From Macrococcoides goetzii (GTDB lineage: Bacteria; Bacillota; Bacilli; Staphylococcales; Staphylococcaceae), in the NCBI RefSeq assembly GCF_002742385.2, contig NZ_MJBI02000011.1, forward strand, positions 1-47,126: a DNA stretch of 47,126 nt, in the 5' to 3' direction. The translations under genes and the position numbers were made by a program. Under the pieces are notes generated by a model. That model saw only the letters and a program-made list of their open reading frames with translations, was not told where the DNA came from and did no database searches. The stretch's first letter is position 1. Every line of letters begins with the position of its first letter. Below, one piece after another: positions 19,108 to 27,323 of the stretch.

Positions 19108-19891
19108 CTCTTCTTGACACTAATACTGTAATACCAAATATCACTAATGGCCATAAAAATACAGTCAAAACCATATATATTACTGGATTTAATTTAATAA
19201 CATCTGACATCAATGCACTTAAATTTGATGTCGAAAGTAAGCCTAATAAATGTTCCAGGAATATGCGGATTGTATGCATTGGATCTAAGAAATAGAATAT
19301 GCCAAAGATTTTAGCATTATCATATGTAACAAACGGAATAATATAAAGGAATATCAAATCAAGCAAGAAGACAAGTACAAACCAAATAATAATCGCATAA
19401 GCCATTAATTCAAGTTTCGTTTTAGAAAACATACCTACGAATATGCCAATTTGATTACATATTAACAATAAAGTCAGTACGCTTATCAAAAATACTAAAC
19501 TTGCTTTGAAATCTATAACGATAATTAATTTTGCAAGCACCAATATTATCAATGCAAGTCCAATATAAGATATATTCATTACTGATTGTATGGCTAATGA
19601 CTTCTTAAATAGAAATGAAATCATAGAATCTTTCTTTGTTAATATCATCGCCAAACTTTTTGATTCTTTTTCATTGAATACAGATAAAGCTGAGATAAGT
19701 ATTGCGAATATCGGCAGTATCATCATATTCATATCAAAAAGATTAAGTAAAAATGTTGCAAAACCTAAATCAGCCGGATAACTTTTAGAAGCACTAAGAA
19801 TAAAAATTGAAGTTATAAATAATACAAACATCATTAGCCATAGCCCTTTTGAGCGATATGATTCTATAAATTCCTTGATTATGTAATTCAT
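19091..19891 (-). CDS. nosY: ABC transporter permease NosY
   Basis: A 266-residue ABC-2 type permease with six membrane helices: the first near residues 15-33, others spread to the C-terminus (VIYMVLTVFLWPLVIFGITV). FNEKESKSLAMILTKKDS between helices two and three is the typical cytoplasmic coupling loop of NosY-type permeases. It partners NosF; the two overlap by 17 bp. Start ATG 19891 overlaps the nosD stop by four bases. Confidence 0.87.
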   Translation of the reverse strand: MNYIIKEFIESYRSKGLWLMMFVLFITSIFILSASKSYPADLGFATFLLNLFDMNMMILPIFAILISALSVFNEKESKSLAMILTKKDSMISFLFKKSLAIQSVMNISYIGLALIILVLAKLIIVIDFKASLVFLISVLTLLLICNQIGIFVGMFSKTKLELMAYAIIIWFVLVFLLDLIFLYIIPFVTYDNAKIFGIFYFLDPMHTIRIFLEHLLGLLSTSNLSALMSDVIKLNPVIYMVLTVFLWPLVIFGITVLVSRRGEAND

Positions 19892-21189
19892 CGTTTAGAC
19901 CTCCTCAAATACCTTACACTTAGTATTGTAATGACGATAACAATAATTGAAATGATGATTTTTTCTAGTGTTAATGAATGGTTGTTGTCCATTAGTGGAA
20001 ATTCGTCTTTAATCATCACAACATCAGGATTGATTAAACGATGACTACGTTCGAACAAATCAATTGCAGGACTATTCATAAATAAATATGCTAATTCATT
20101 TTGCTTTAATAAATTACCTAAAGAAGAGTTTTGAATATATGGTTTATCTCCAATACCGTTTTGATCTAAATCTAACATTGGTTCCTGCCAATAATTCCCC
20201 TCTTTATTTTTATTCCAATTATTTTGATTAGAATGTCCTACAAGTACAACAGGTACTTTATTCTCTTTAAATTCATTCTTCATAAAAGTTAATGCTGATG
20301 AAGAATCCCAAACTTCTATTCCTACTTTGTTATTAAAAAATTCATTCTCCTGTATTAAATTTAATGTTGATTGTTCGATGTATAATCCACGTTGATTTAA
20401 ATGAAATTCATTTTCTAATATATTGATATCTCTAGAACCCTGAATAATTAAACCAAATGCTTGTGAGCCTTGGTTAAAAGAAAATTGATTCTTTTCTAAT
20501 ACGATATTATCCGAGTGCATAATTGCTGCACCACCAATATTTCCAATAAATTTATTCCCTTTAAAGTTATTAAAGTTTGAGTACATATAATGTAAACCGT
20601 AACGTGTTTTAGAAACCTTATTATTTATGATTTCATTATCGTTTGAGTACTCAAAATAAATACCATCACGAGAATATTGGATTGTATTATTTTTAATCGT
20701 ATTTTCATTTGCTCGTTTTACATAAATTCCGTAACCTTTTGCACCTGTACTACCTTCTTTATAACCTTTTATATCATTATTCTGTATATTTGTTTGATCC
20801 CCTTTATTTAAATACAAGCCATGAAAACAATTATGAATCTTCAAGTCTTTGAACGTATTATTAGGAGCCATATTTCTTATACAAGACGCTTCCATTTCAC
20901 TACTTCTTGAGCGACCACTGTTCATTATTTTTAAATTTTTTAAGACTACATCAGAACTTTTGATTTGGATAATAGTTCCTTTTTTCTCACCATCAATAAT
21001 CGTATTTTCTTTACCTTTAATAGTAATCGGTTTTTTGATAATAACATGATCTTTATATGTTTTATTCTCAAGTTGTAATGTATCACCTGACTTTGTCTCA
21101 TCAATTAAATTTTGTAATTCCCCCGCATAGACATTATGTCCCATCAACGAACTTATTATTATTGTTGCGAATACTAACATCTTCTTCAT
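19888..21189 (-). CDS. nosD: Copper-site assembly protein NosD
   Basis: A 433-residue protein with a signal peptide (LVFATIIISSLMGHNVYAG) and a right-handed beta-helix of carbohydrate-binding/sugar-hydrolase type: many short repeats of the form N-x-I-x-x-N (IQNNDIKGY, IKNNTIQYS, IINNKVSKT). It ends in a C-terminal membrane anchor followed by YLRRSKR. NosD is needed to assemble the CuZ site, acting outside the cytoplasmic membrane with NosFY. The C-terminal anchor fits a Gram-positive cell without a periplasm. Overlaps both neighbours by four bases. Confidence 0.92.
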   Translation of the reverse strand: MKKMLVFATIIISSLMGHNVYAGELQNLIDETKSGDTLQLENKTYKDHVIIKKPITIKGKENTIIDGEKKGTIIQIKSSDVVLKNLKIMNSGRSRSSEMEASCIRNMAPNNTFKDLKIHNCFHGLYLNKGDQTNIQNNDIKGYKEGSTGAKGYGIYVKRANENTIKNNTIQYSRDGIYFEYSNDNEIINNKVSKTRYGLHYMYSNFNNFKGNKFIGNIGGAAIMHSDNIVLEKNQFSFNQGSQAFGLIIQGSRDINILENEFHLNQRGLYIEQSTLNLIQENEFFNNKVGIEVWDSSSALTFMKNEFKENKVPVVLVGHSNQNNWNKNKEGNYWQEPMLDLDQNGIGDKPYIQNSSLGNLLKQNELAYLFMNSPAIDLFERSHRLINPDVVMIKDEFPLMDNNHSLTLEKIIISIIVIVITILSVRYLRRSKR

Positions 21190-21770
21190 AAAGTTTGCTC
21201 TTTCTTCTTTGATTTATAACTTAAGAAAAATGCCACAATCATCAAGATAAATACCAGCCCAAGTAAATACCCTCCAATATGAAAACTAGAATAAGTCGTA
21301 AAATTTGCGATAACATTTTTCCCTAAGACGGGCGGTACAAACGGCTCCATGTCAATCGGTGCTGAAGGATCCAAATTTGTTCCAAAATCTTTTAACCATC
21401 GTTTCATATCCCATATACCAATGATTCCGCTAATTGCATATATAACAATTAAACCAAGTAACACAGCTTTCTTTCTTAAGAATGCTGCGATAAGTAATAA
21501 TACTGCAAAACCAATCACTAAATATGGAAAATACGTAAGTTCCGGAAAAGTGTCATTACTAAAGTTTTTCATCCCGATATAATGGTTTAAACCATTGATA
21601 TTATCGATATCTCCCTTTAAAGTATTTGGATGTACAATAATATCTAATCCTTCAGGATACTGAGGAGCAAAGAACTTCATCCCCCACCATGGTAAAAAAA
21701 GTGTGGAAAACATCGTGATTGCTGCAGCTATCAGAGTGTACATACTATAATTGTTTAAATTTCCTTTCAT
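21186..21770 (-). CDS. NosB-like membrane protein of clade II nos clusters
   Basis: About 194 residues with four membrane helices. APQYPEGLDI and NGLNHYIGMK are conserved in the integral membrane protein usually placed after clade II nosZ, often called NosB. Its role in N2O reduction is not established; it may pass electrons or help assemble the enzyme. ATG 21770 is chosen because AGGAGG lies nine bases upstream; the ATG at 21803 is inside a hairpin. A terminator-like hairpin separates it from nosZ. It overlaps nosD by four bases. Confidence 0.82.
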   Translation of the reverse strand: MKGNLNNYSMYTLIAAAITMFSTLFLPWWGMKFFAPQYPEGLDIIVHPNTLKGDIDNINGLNHYIGMKNFSNDTFPELTYFPYLVIGFAVLLLIAAFLRKKAVLLGLIVIYAISGIIGIWDMKRWLKDFGTNLDPSAPIDMEPFVPPVLGKNVIANFTTYSSFHIGGYLLGLVFILMIVAFFLSYKSKKKEQTL

Positions 21771-21787
21771 GATTTTCAACCTCCTAT

Positions 21788-21826
21788 AAAAAATGTGGAG
21801 CACAAACTAATGATTGCGCTCCACAC
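21788..21826 (-). terminator. Internal terminator-like hairpin between nosZ and nosB
   Basis: TGTGGAGC and GCTCCACA pair (21825-21794) on the minus strand and are followed by six T. It lies right after the nosZ stop, within the operon, so it probably acts as a partial terminator that gives more nosZ than assembly-gene message. It could also protect the 3' end of nosZ mRNA. Confidence 0.7.
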
Positions 21827-21833
21827 TATATAC

Positions 21834-23705
21834 TTATGGCTTAACTAATAAATAACCACTCATCTCTTGGTGAAGTGCTGAACAGAAGTTAGAACAATAA
21901 ATAGGGAATGTCCCTTCTTTGTCGGCTACAAATTCCAATGTATTTGTTTGACCAGGCTGAACTTCAAAGTTTAAGTCATAGTCATTGATTGCAAATCCAT
22001 GTGTAATATCTTGATCTAAATCAATATTTGTCATATGGAAGAACACTTTGTCACCTTTATTCACGGTTACTTCATCTTTACGTTTTGCTTTAGCATCAAA
22101 GATAAATTTAGAACGCATTGCTATACCATATACATGAACTTCATTTCCTTTTCTCACAATACGTGCATCTTTTTGATTCCATGTAGAAAATGGTCGTTTT
22201 TCATCTTTCTCATATATTTTTTGTGTTTTTATTTTATCTGCTTTAATGATTTGTGCATAGTGTGGCTCTGGATCGACTGGTGCAGTCATTACATGTTTCA
22301 TCTTCTTACCAGAAATATCAATTAAGTCCATTGATTCTGGATGTGACGGTCCTACAGACAAGAAGTTATCTTTAGCAAGTTTATTTAATGCTACAATCCA
22401 TTTACCATCAGGTTTTACAGTATCACCTTCAGCCGCTGAAGCATGACCAGGAGAGTAATATGTTGGTGTTCTGTCTATTACTTTACCTGTTTTATAGTTC
22501 CATTTTACGATTTCACTAGAGATAAACATCGTATTATAAGCATTACCTTTATCATCATATTGAGTATGTAATGGTCCTAAAGCACCTGGAGGATCCACTT
22601 CTCGTTCCATTACGTTTTCATATTTTAATACCGGAATACCAAACTCTTCTTTTTTAGTTTCTTTTTTCATTTCATCAAATGCTTTTTCAAATGAGAATAC
22701 TGTCATAATCGGTGCAAGCTTACCTGCAGCTACGAAATATTCACCATCTGGTGTAACATCAACACCATGAGGTGATTTTGAAACGGGAACAGCATAAATT
22801 GAACCTTTAACATCTCGAGGATCAATCATTTTTATGCCATTAACAACCTTAGCTTTCGTACCACTCTTCGCTTCTTCAGCTAATTTCTTCCAGTTAACCA
22901 TGACGATATAGTCTCTATCTTTCTGTGAAGCATTGATTTCCATGTTACTTGTAGCAAATTCAGTGTTATATGTTGTCATTACAATCCAATCACCACTCAT
23001 CTTTTTACCTGCATCAGATAAATCATAACTCCAAGGTGGTAATACAATTTGATAGTCGATACTAAATTTCTTTTTCTTTTGGTCAAATTTAGCCATTGAT
23101 ACAACACCTTTATATTCTTCTTTGTACTTATCCAAACTTGCATAAGCACCACCTAAAGGTCTTGCAAAACGTGTAGGTAATGCGACATATTCAGTGTTTT
23201 GTGTTACAAATACTCCTGCATGTGGCCCACCCATGTTCGGTAAATCAATAATATCAGCAGTATGGAAAGTTTTTAAATCTACTGCAGCTACACGGTTATT
23301 TCCCACATCGTTAGCGAATAAGAACTTACCATCGTAGTCACCTTTTGTTTCAGAAATAGATGGATGATGAAAGTCACCCCATGTTTTTCCACCTAACATA
23401 TTTTTTGTACCTTTATCAAAACCATAACCTGTTGCTGGATCTGGCGTGAATACAGGAACAGTTCTGATTTTTCGCATCGAAGGTAACCCGTAAACGAATA
23501 ATTGACCAGAATGACCACCTGATGCCATCATGTAATACTCGTCTTTTTCACCAAAAGGTACATATACTTTTTCCGCATTACTTTTATTCGCACTACTAGA
23601 TTCTTCGTTTGTTGCTTTTTTTCCTGGTGTTAAATCTGCAAATAATAACGCTGCTACTAGAAATCCTGCTAGTATACCAATTAAACTAAATAAAAACTTC
23701 TTCAT
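21834..23705 (-). CDS. nosZ: Nitrous oxide reductase, clade II
   Basis: A 623-residue NosZ that reduces N2O to N2. The beta-propeller carries seven His at spacings expected for the CuZ cluster: 113 and 114 (DFHHPS), 162 (PHAG), 313 (SPHGVDV), 380 (PLHTQ), 421 (PGHAS) and 482 (EPHYAQ). The C-terminal cupredoxin domain has the CuA ligands His 569, Cys 604, Cys 608, His 612 and Met 615 in CSNFCSALHQEM. The N-terminus is a plain hydrophobic anchor without a twin-Arg motif, so export is Sec-type, as usual for clade II. ATG 23705 follows AGGAGG. All key residues are present. Confidence 0.97.
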   Translation of the reverse strand: MKKFLFSLIGILAGFLVAALLFADLTPGKKATNEESSSANKSNAEKVYVPFGEKDEYYMMASGGHSGQLFVYGLPSMRKIRTVPVFTPDPATGYGFDKGTKNMLGGKTWGDFHHPSISETKGDYDGKFLFANDVGNNRVAAVDLKTFHTADIIDLPNMGGPHAGVFVTQNTEYVALPTRFARPLGGAYASLDKYKEEYKGVVSMAKFDQKKKKFSIDYQIVLPPWSYDLSDAGKKMSGDWIVMTTYNTEFATSNMEINASQKDRDYIVMVNWKKLAEEAKSGTKAKVVNGIKMIDPRDVKGSIYAVPVSKSPHGVDVTPDGEYFVAAGKLAPIMTVFSFEKAFDEMKKETKKEEFGIPVLKYENVMEREVDPPGALGPLHTQYDDKGNAYNTMFISSEIVKWNYKTGKVIDRTPTYYSPGHASAAEGDTVKPDGKWIVALNKLAKDNFLSVGPSHPESMDLIDISGKKMKHVMTAPVDPEPHYAQIIKADKIKTQKIYEKDEKRPFSTWNQKDARIVRKGNEVHVYGIAMRSKFIFDAKAKRKDEVTVNKGDKVFFHMTNIDLDQDITHGFAINDYDLNFEVQPGQTNTLEFVADKEGTFPIYCSNFCSALHQEMSGYLLVKP

Positions 23706-23717
23706 TCAGCACACCTC

Positions 23718-24167
23718 CTATTTTTCTGACGCTTCTTTTAATGCATCTACAATATCTTTACGTTCTTTATCAGTAAGTGGATTATCCTTTATAACACCGC
23801 TCATAACTGCTGAAGATGGTTTTTTTAAGAATTCATCAATTGATTTTCCGTGTTTTCCATCAACAGTTTTATAAGCATCTGATAAATCAGGTCCTGTAGA
23901 ACCACCTTTAACATTTAGCTTTGAAATAGCGTGACAAGATACACAACCTTTTTGTTCAAATACTTGACCTGCTTTACTAGAAGTAGTTTCTTCTTTATCT
24001 GTCTCTTTGCTGGCAGTATCTTTAGTTGCACCAGAATCAGTATTTTCTGTTGCAGTCTGCTCAGGTTTAGCAGGATCTTCTTTCGTACTTAATGCCAAAA
24101 AGAAGATAGACATTAATAAAAAGGTAATTACAAAAGCAAAAATGAGATAGCTACGATTGTTCTTCAT
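23718..24167 (-). CDS. nosC: Membrane-anchored cytochrome c, NosC
   Basis: About 149 residues: one N-terminal membrane helix (residues 8-27), a Thr/Glu/Lys-rich linker, then a single mono-haem cytochrome c domain with CVSCH at 75-79 and a distal Met near 122 (SAVMSGV). It would carry electrons from the quinol or bc pool to NosZ. ATG 24167 has AAGGAGG nine bases upstream; an ATG at 24188 lacks a site. It is the first gene of the nos operon, 12 bp before nosZ. Confidence 0.9.
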   Translation of the reverse strand: MKNNRSYLIFAFVITFLLMSIFFLALSTKEDPAKPEQTATENTDSGATKDTASKETDKEETTSSKAGQVFEQKGCVSCHAISKLNVKGGSTGPDLSDAYKTVDGKHGKSIDEFLKKPSSAVMSGVIKDNPLTDKERKDIVDALKEASEK

Positions 24168-24602
24168 ACTTATTGCCTCCTTAAACATATATTTTAAATA
24201 CCTCTTTTAAAGTATAACATTACTCTTAATGTTTCTATATGCTTATTCTCACAAAAAGTATTTTTTTCACAAAATTAAAATTAAAATTAATAATTTGTGT
24301 AAATTATTTAACCCATTGAATTATAAGGATTTAAAAAACCCGATTATTGTAATCATATTAATAATATTATTTTATTTATTTCAATTTAATTCCATATTAA
24401 TGTCTTTTTAAAGAAGACTTTGTGACACTTGCATGGTTATAACATACAATTATTTACCTTTAATTTTATTAAAAAAAGACAATATATTTATAACATGTAA
24501 GTTACTATCGAAATATTTAATGTAGTATAAAATTAAGAACCCTTTGATTATTTATTATTGAATAATGTTATAATACAAGAAAGCATTGAAAGGCAGGAAA
24601 TT
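24168..24602 (+). other. Divergent intergenic region between nosC and a small membrane-protein gene
   Basis: AT-rich non-coding DNA. On the nos side, TTATAC (24217-24212, minus) may be a -10 box, and a TTGTGA half-site near 24249-24254 sits about where an Fnr/Crp-type activator would bind; a second TTGTGA lies at about 24267-24272. No full palindrome is seen. On the plus side, TATAAT at 24569-24574 is a good -10 box with a poorly spaced TTGATT upstream. Nothing else is recognised. Confidence 0.4.
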
Positions 24603-24974
24603 ATGAATAATAAACTATTCTTCTATGTATATTTATTTTTAGTAGCATTTTTATCAATCAACGTCTTCAAACATATATCTCAAGGTGCACCGCCTGCTGA
24701 TTATTTAATCTACGCGATTATTGCACTAACATTTTTAGGCTTAATCAATAACGATTTAATCGATTTATTTTACGGGAAATCATCTCTAATTATTTCAACT
24801 ATCTTTGATATTATCATCTATATTGGCATATTCATCTTAAGTATCTTTGCGATGAAATATGCAGAAAACACGCTTGATACGATCCTTTACTTTTTATTTA
24901 TCATCATCAGTGTACTGATGATCGTCGTAACAATCGTTAAGTATAGAAGACAAAATTTAAACACTAAAACATAA
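24603..24974 (+). CDS. Small membrane protein of unknown function
   Basis: About 123 residues with four hydrophobic segments (residues 5-22, 34-52, 64-88 and 93-112) and a basic tail YRRQNLNTK. I do not recognise the family. The frame can be read from 24558, but AGGCAGGAAATT before ATG 24603 identifies the start. Transcribed away from the nos operon and closed by a strong terminator, so it is a single-gene unit. Confidence 0.7.
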   Translation: MNNKLFFYVYLFLVAFLSINVFKHISQGAPPADYLIYAIIALTFLGLINNDLIDLFYGKSSLIISTIFDIIIYIGIFILSIFAMKYAENTLDTILYFLFIIISVLMIVVTIVKYRRQNLNTKT

Positions 24975-24975
24975 A

Positions 24976-25007
24976 AAAATGAAACCTCGCATTTGAGGTT
25001 TCATTTT
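24976..25007 (+). terminator. Bidirectional terminator
   Basis: ATGAAACCTC and GAGGTTTCAT pair around GCATTT with A and T runs on each side. It serves the membrane-protein gene and the convergent broken secreted-protein locus. Confidence 0.85.
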
Positions 25008-25013
25008 TGTATT

Positions 25014-25880
25014 TTATAATCCAGCCCATTCGCTAGACGTGATGTATTCTGTCATATTTGCTGCATTATAGTTAGATTCTCCTGTTGCATAATCAAACCA
25101 TTTTTGTTGTGCTGATTTAGTTTTATTGTGCATAATTACTGCCCCAGTTAAGATTGGTGCTTTATCATTCTCTGTGTTCCATGCATAGAAGAATGTTATA
25201 TATTTGTACATATCAACTCGTTTGGCTCTACCCATATCATCAATAACTGTATCAGTTAATAAAGGTTTACCATATTTCCCTTCAATCTCACCTTGCTCAA
25301 TTGTTCTGTAACTAGCTATATCTTTATCCACTATTCTCGTAACTTTTCTTTTTGAACTAGAAATTTTTGATTGAAAATCTACAAAACCTACATCCGCATA
25401 ATTCTGACTAAACCAGCTGTCTTTTGTAAATTCTCTAGTACCTTCTTTTGTATATCTTGAAGATTTATTGTATATGAAGCTAATTTACCAATTTGAATAC
25501 CATCTTTCGCTTTTTTAACTACATTACCATATTCATTCATTACTGTAGGAATTCTTTTACCCTTCACACCGTTCTCTTCTTCAACATAGCTACCCTTTTC
25601 AGAACGATCTGGTTTACCGACTACTTTCTCAATATCAGTTAATGATTGTTTCGCAAAATCATAATCGACCATAAAGTTAGAAATTTTGTATGTCTTACCA
25701 CAGTCATTAGAACGGTAATCCACACTTAAGAAATCATCCTTACCGTATGTTTGTGTCATTAAATAATCTTTACCAATACGTGTAGTTGAAGTTTCATTTG
25801 CCCCACCAACAGCTTTCTTTGCCGCTTCTGGTGTCATCCATAACTTCAAGCCATAGAAATTATACTTTCCATTTATTATG
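25014..25880 (-). pseudogene. Truncated and frameshifted secreted repeat-family gene
   Basis: A module starting at NGKYNFYGLKLWMTPEAAKK can be read from about 25880 with no signal peptide or ribosome site before it; VVGKPDRSE marks its second half. Frame is lost near 25455-25470, where the continuing frame reads SSRYTKEGTREFTKDSWFSQ and runs on to the stop at 25014 through GKYGKPLLTD, another half-module. The open frame apparent up to 26068 is false at its 5' end: it is antisense to the small gene at 25932. So the locus has lost its 5' end and also carries a shift. Confidence 0.75.
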
Positions 25881-25931
25881 AGGACTAAATTATTTAATTT
25901 CGGGTAATAGTAAACTAAAGGAAGTGATAAC

Positions 25932-26111
25932 ATGTTAATGATGACAATGTCGTTACCGTTAATCCTATTTCTAATCGTCATCTTCGGTATCATCGCATGG
26001 GTAGTAATTATGCTGATTAACTCATCGAAAAATGCAGCGAAGCAAAATACTTCAACAATCGACAACAAACTTGATGCGGTAGAACAAGAGCATAATCGTA
26101 AACATTCATAA
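25932..26111 (+). CDS. 59-residue single-pass membrane protein
   Basis: A short open frame on the plus strand starting at ATG 25932 with AAGGAAGTGA in good position. The protein has one membrane helix (residues 8-29) and a hydrophilic tail: NAAKQNTSTIDNKLDAVEQE. The family is not recognised; the tail could form a short coiled coil. It ends 14 bp before a perfect terminator hairpin. It overlaps the antisense 5' remainder of the broken secreted-protein gene, which supports that locus being dead. Confidence 0.6.
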   Translation: MLMMTMSLPLILFLIVIFGIIAWVVIMLINSSKNAAKQNTSTIDNKLDAVEQEHNRKHS

Positions 26112-26124
26112 GTCTGAAAACTAA

Positions 26125-26150
26125 AAACCGTGAGCGGTCGCTCACGGTTT
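26125..26150 (+). terminator. Perfect hairpin terminator between convergent genes
   Basis: AAACCGTGAGCG and CGCTCACGGTTT form a perfect 12-bp stem with a two-base loop. The A and T flanks allow use from either strand. Confidence 0.75.
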
Positions 26151-26151
26151 A

Positions 26152-27198
26152 CTATTTTGTATATGAAACAACAGCTACATAATAATCTTTACCAACTTTT
26201 TCATACGTCAGACTCAAATTGTCATAGTCAACTGTCTTCTCTTTTACAAGTTTTCCTTGTTCGTTTTCATATGTATCAACACCATATGTGTCATCTGGTT
26301 TACCAAACAATGCTTTTATACGCTTTTCTGAGAGCTTCTTTTGTTCATAAGCAAATGAAATATTATATAATTTATATTTGCCATCACACTTTTCTGAATC
26401 ATAAGAAAGCATCATCCAATCATTCACACCGTATGTTTGATCCAATGTCATCCCTTCTTCATCAATAAAGAATGATTCTGTATTAGATGCACCAACTTTT
26501 TTGTACACATCTGTTGATAACATTCCTGGTTTAATCCCTTTATAACTATACTTACCATTTTTCATTGCCTTTAATTCTGTAATAGTCGGTAATTTTTCTG
26601 CTACATTTTTCAATTGATTCTTTCTAAAGTTACCTTTATAGAATACACGTGAATGATTATCATATTTCGGATGATACATCGCAACACTTTCAGCTAAATA
26701 ACCTTTTGAAATCTCTGTATATTTCGCATGTAAATAGTTGAAGCTTTCTTCTAATGCATAATCCTCATCGTGGAACTTACCTGTTGGTTCACCTAAAGTT
26801 GCAATGATATCACGACGTAACATACGTGCTTTATCGTTTAAATACATTTCGATAGAGATTAGTTTTAAACTATCACGTGTAATATAACGTTTCGGTGAAT
26901 AGAATCCAAATTCATAATCACCATATCCTGCATACATCATCGTTCCTTCTTTATCTTTCTCAATTTCCAGCGTTTCAGGTTGCCCTAGCTTTGATTTCAC
27001 ATATTTGTATGACTGATTTAATTTCACGCCACGTGCCTGATAAGTACCGTTTTGTAACGCTTTTAAATCCTGCACACTATCTACAGGTTTCGAATCATAA
27101 TATTTACCAGGTATTTCACATTGATTCACTGCTGCTTTTGCACCAGTTGTCGGTAATAACGCAGAAATAATAAGTGTTGCTGCTAATAATTTCTTCAT
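26152..27198 (-). CDS. Secreted protein with two repeat modules, intact
   Basis: A 348-residue exported protein: signal peptide ending in TGAKA, then two modules of about 140 residues. Each module begins with the motif (ALQNGTYQARGVKLNQSY near residue 45; AMKNGKYSYKGIKPGML near 210) followed by a predicted beta section, and carries a second half-motif with L-G-x-P (ATLGEPTGK, ALFGKPDDT). The pattern G-x-x-x-x-x-V-x-x-x-L-G-x-P recalls the BamE/SmpA-OmlA fold, but that is inference. It is the best complete member of the family in the window. ATG 27198 follows GAGGAG. Function unknown. Confidence 0.8.
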   Translation of the reverse strand: MKKLLAATLIISALLPTTGAKAAVNQCEIPGKYYDSKPVDSVQDLKALQNGTYQARGVKLNQSYKYVKSKLGQPETLEIEKDKEGTMMYAGYGDYEFGFYSPKRYITRDSLKLISIEMYLNDKARMLRRDIIATLGEPTGKFHDEDYALEESFNYLHAKYTEISKGYLAESVAMYHPKYDNHSRVFYKGNFRKNQLKNVAEKLPTITELKAMKNGKYSYKGIKPGMLSTDVYKKVGASNTESFFIDEEGMTLDQTYGVNDWMMLSYDSEKCDGKYKLYNISFAYEQKKLSEKRIKALFGKPDDTYGVDTYENEQGKLVKEKTVDYDNLSLTYEKVGKDYYVAVVSYTK

Positions 27199-27323
27199 TG
27201 CTTTCTCCTCAAGTAAATTAGTTTGTTAATTTAAATTTTACTATATTGTAGAAAAAATAAAAGTATTATTTTATTTAGTTAATATTAAAAATACATAATT
27301 ATTGTTTATCCTTTAATATATTA

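Noticed and set aside
25881-26068. N-terminal extension of the broken secreted protein on the minus strand
   Set aside because: No signal peptide or module; it is antisense to the small plus-strand membrane protein gene.
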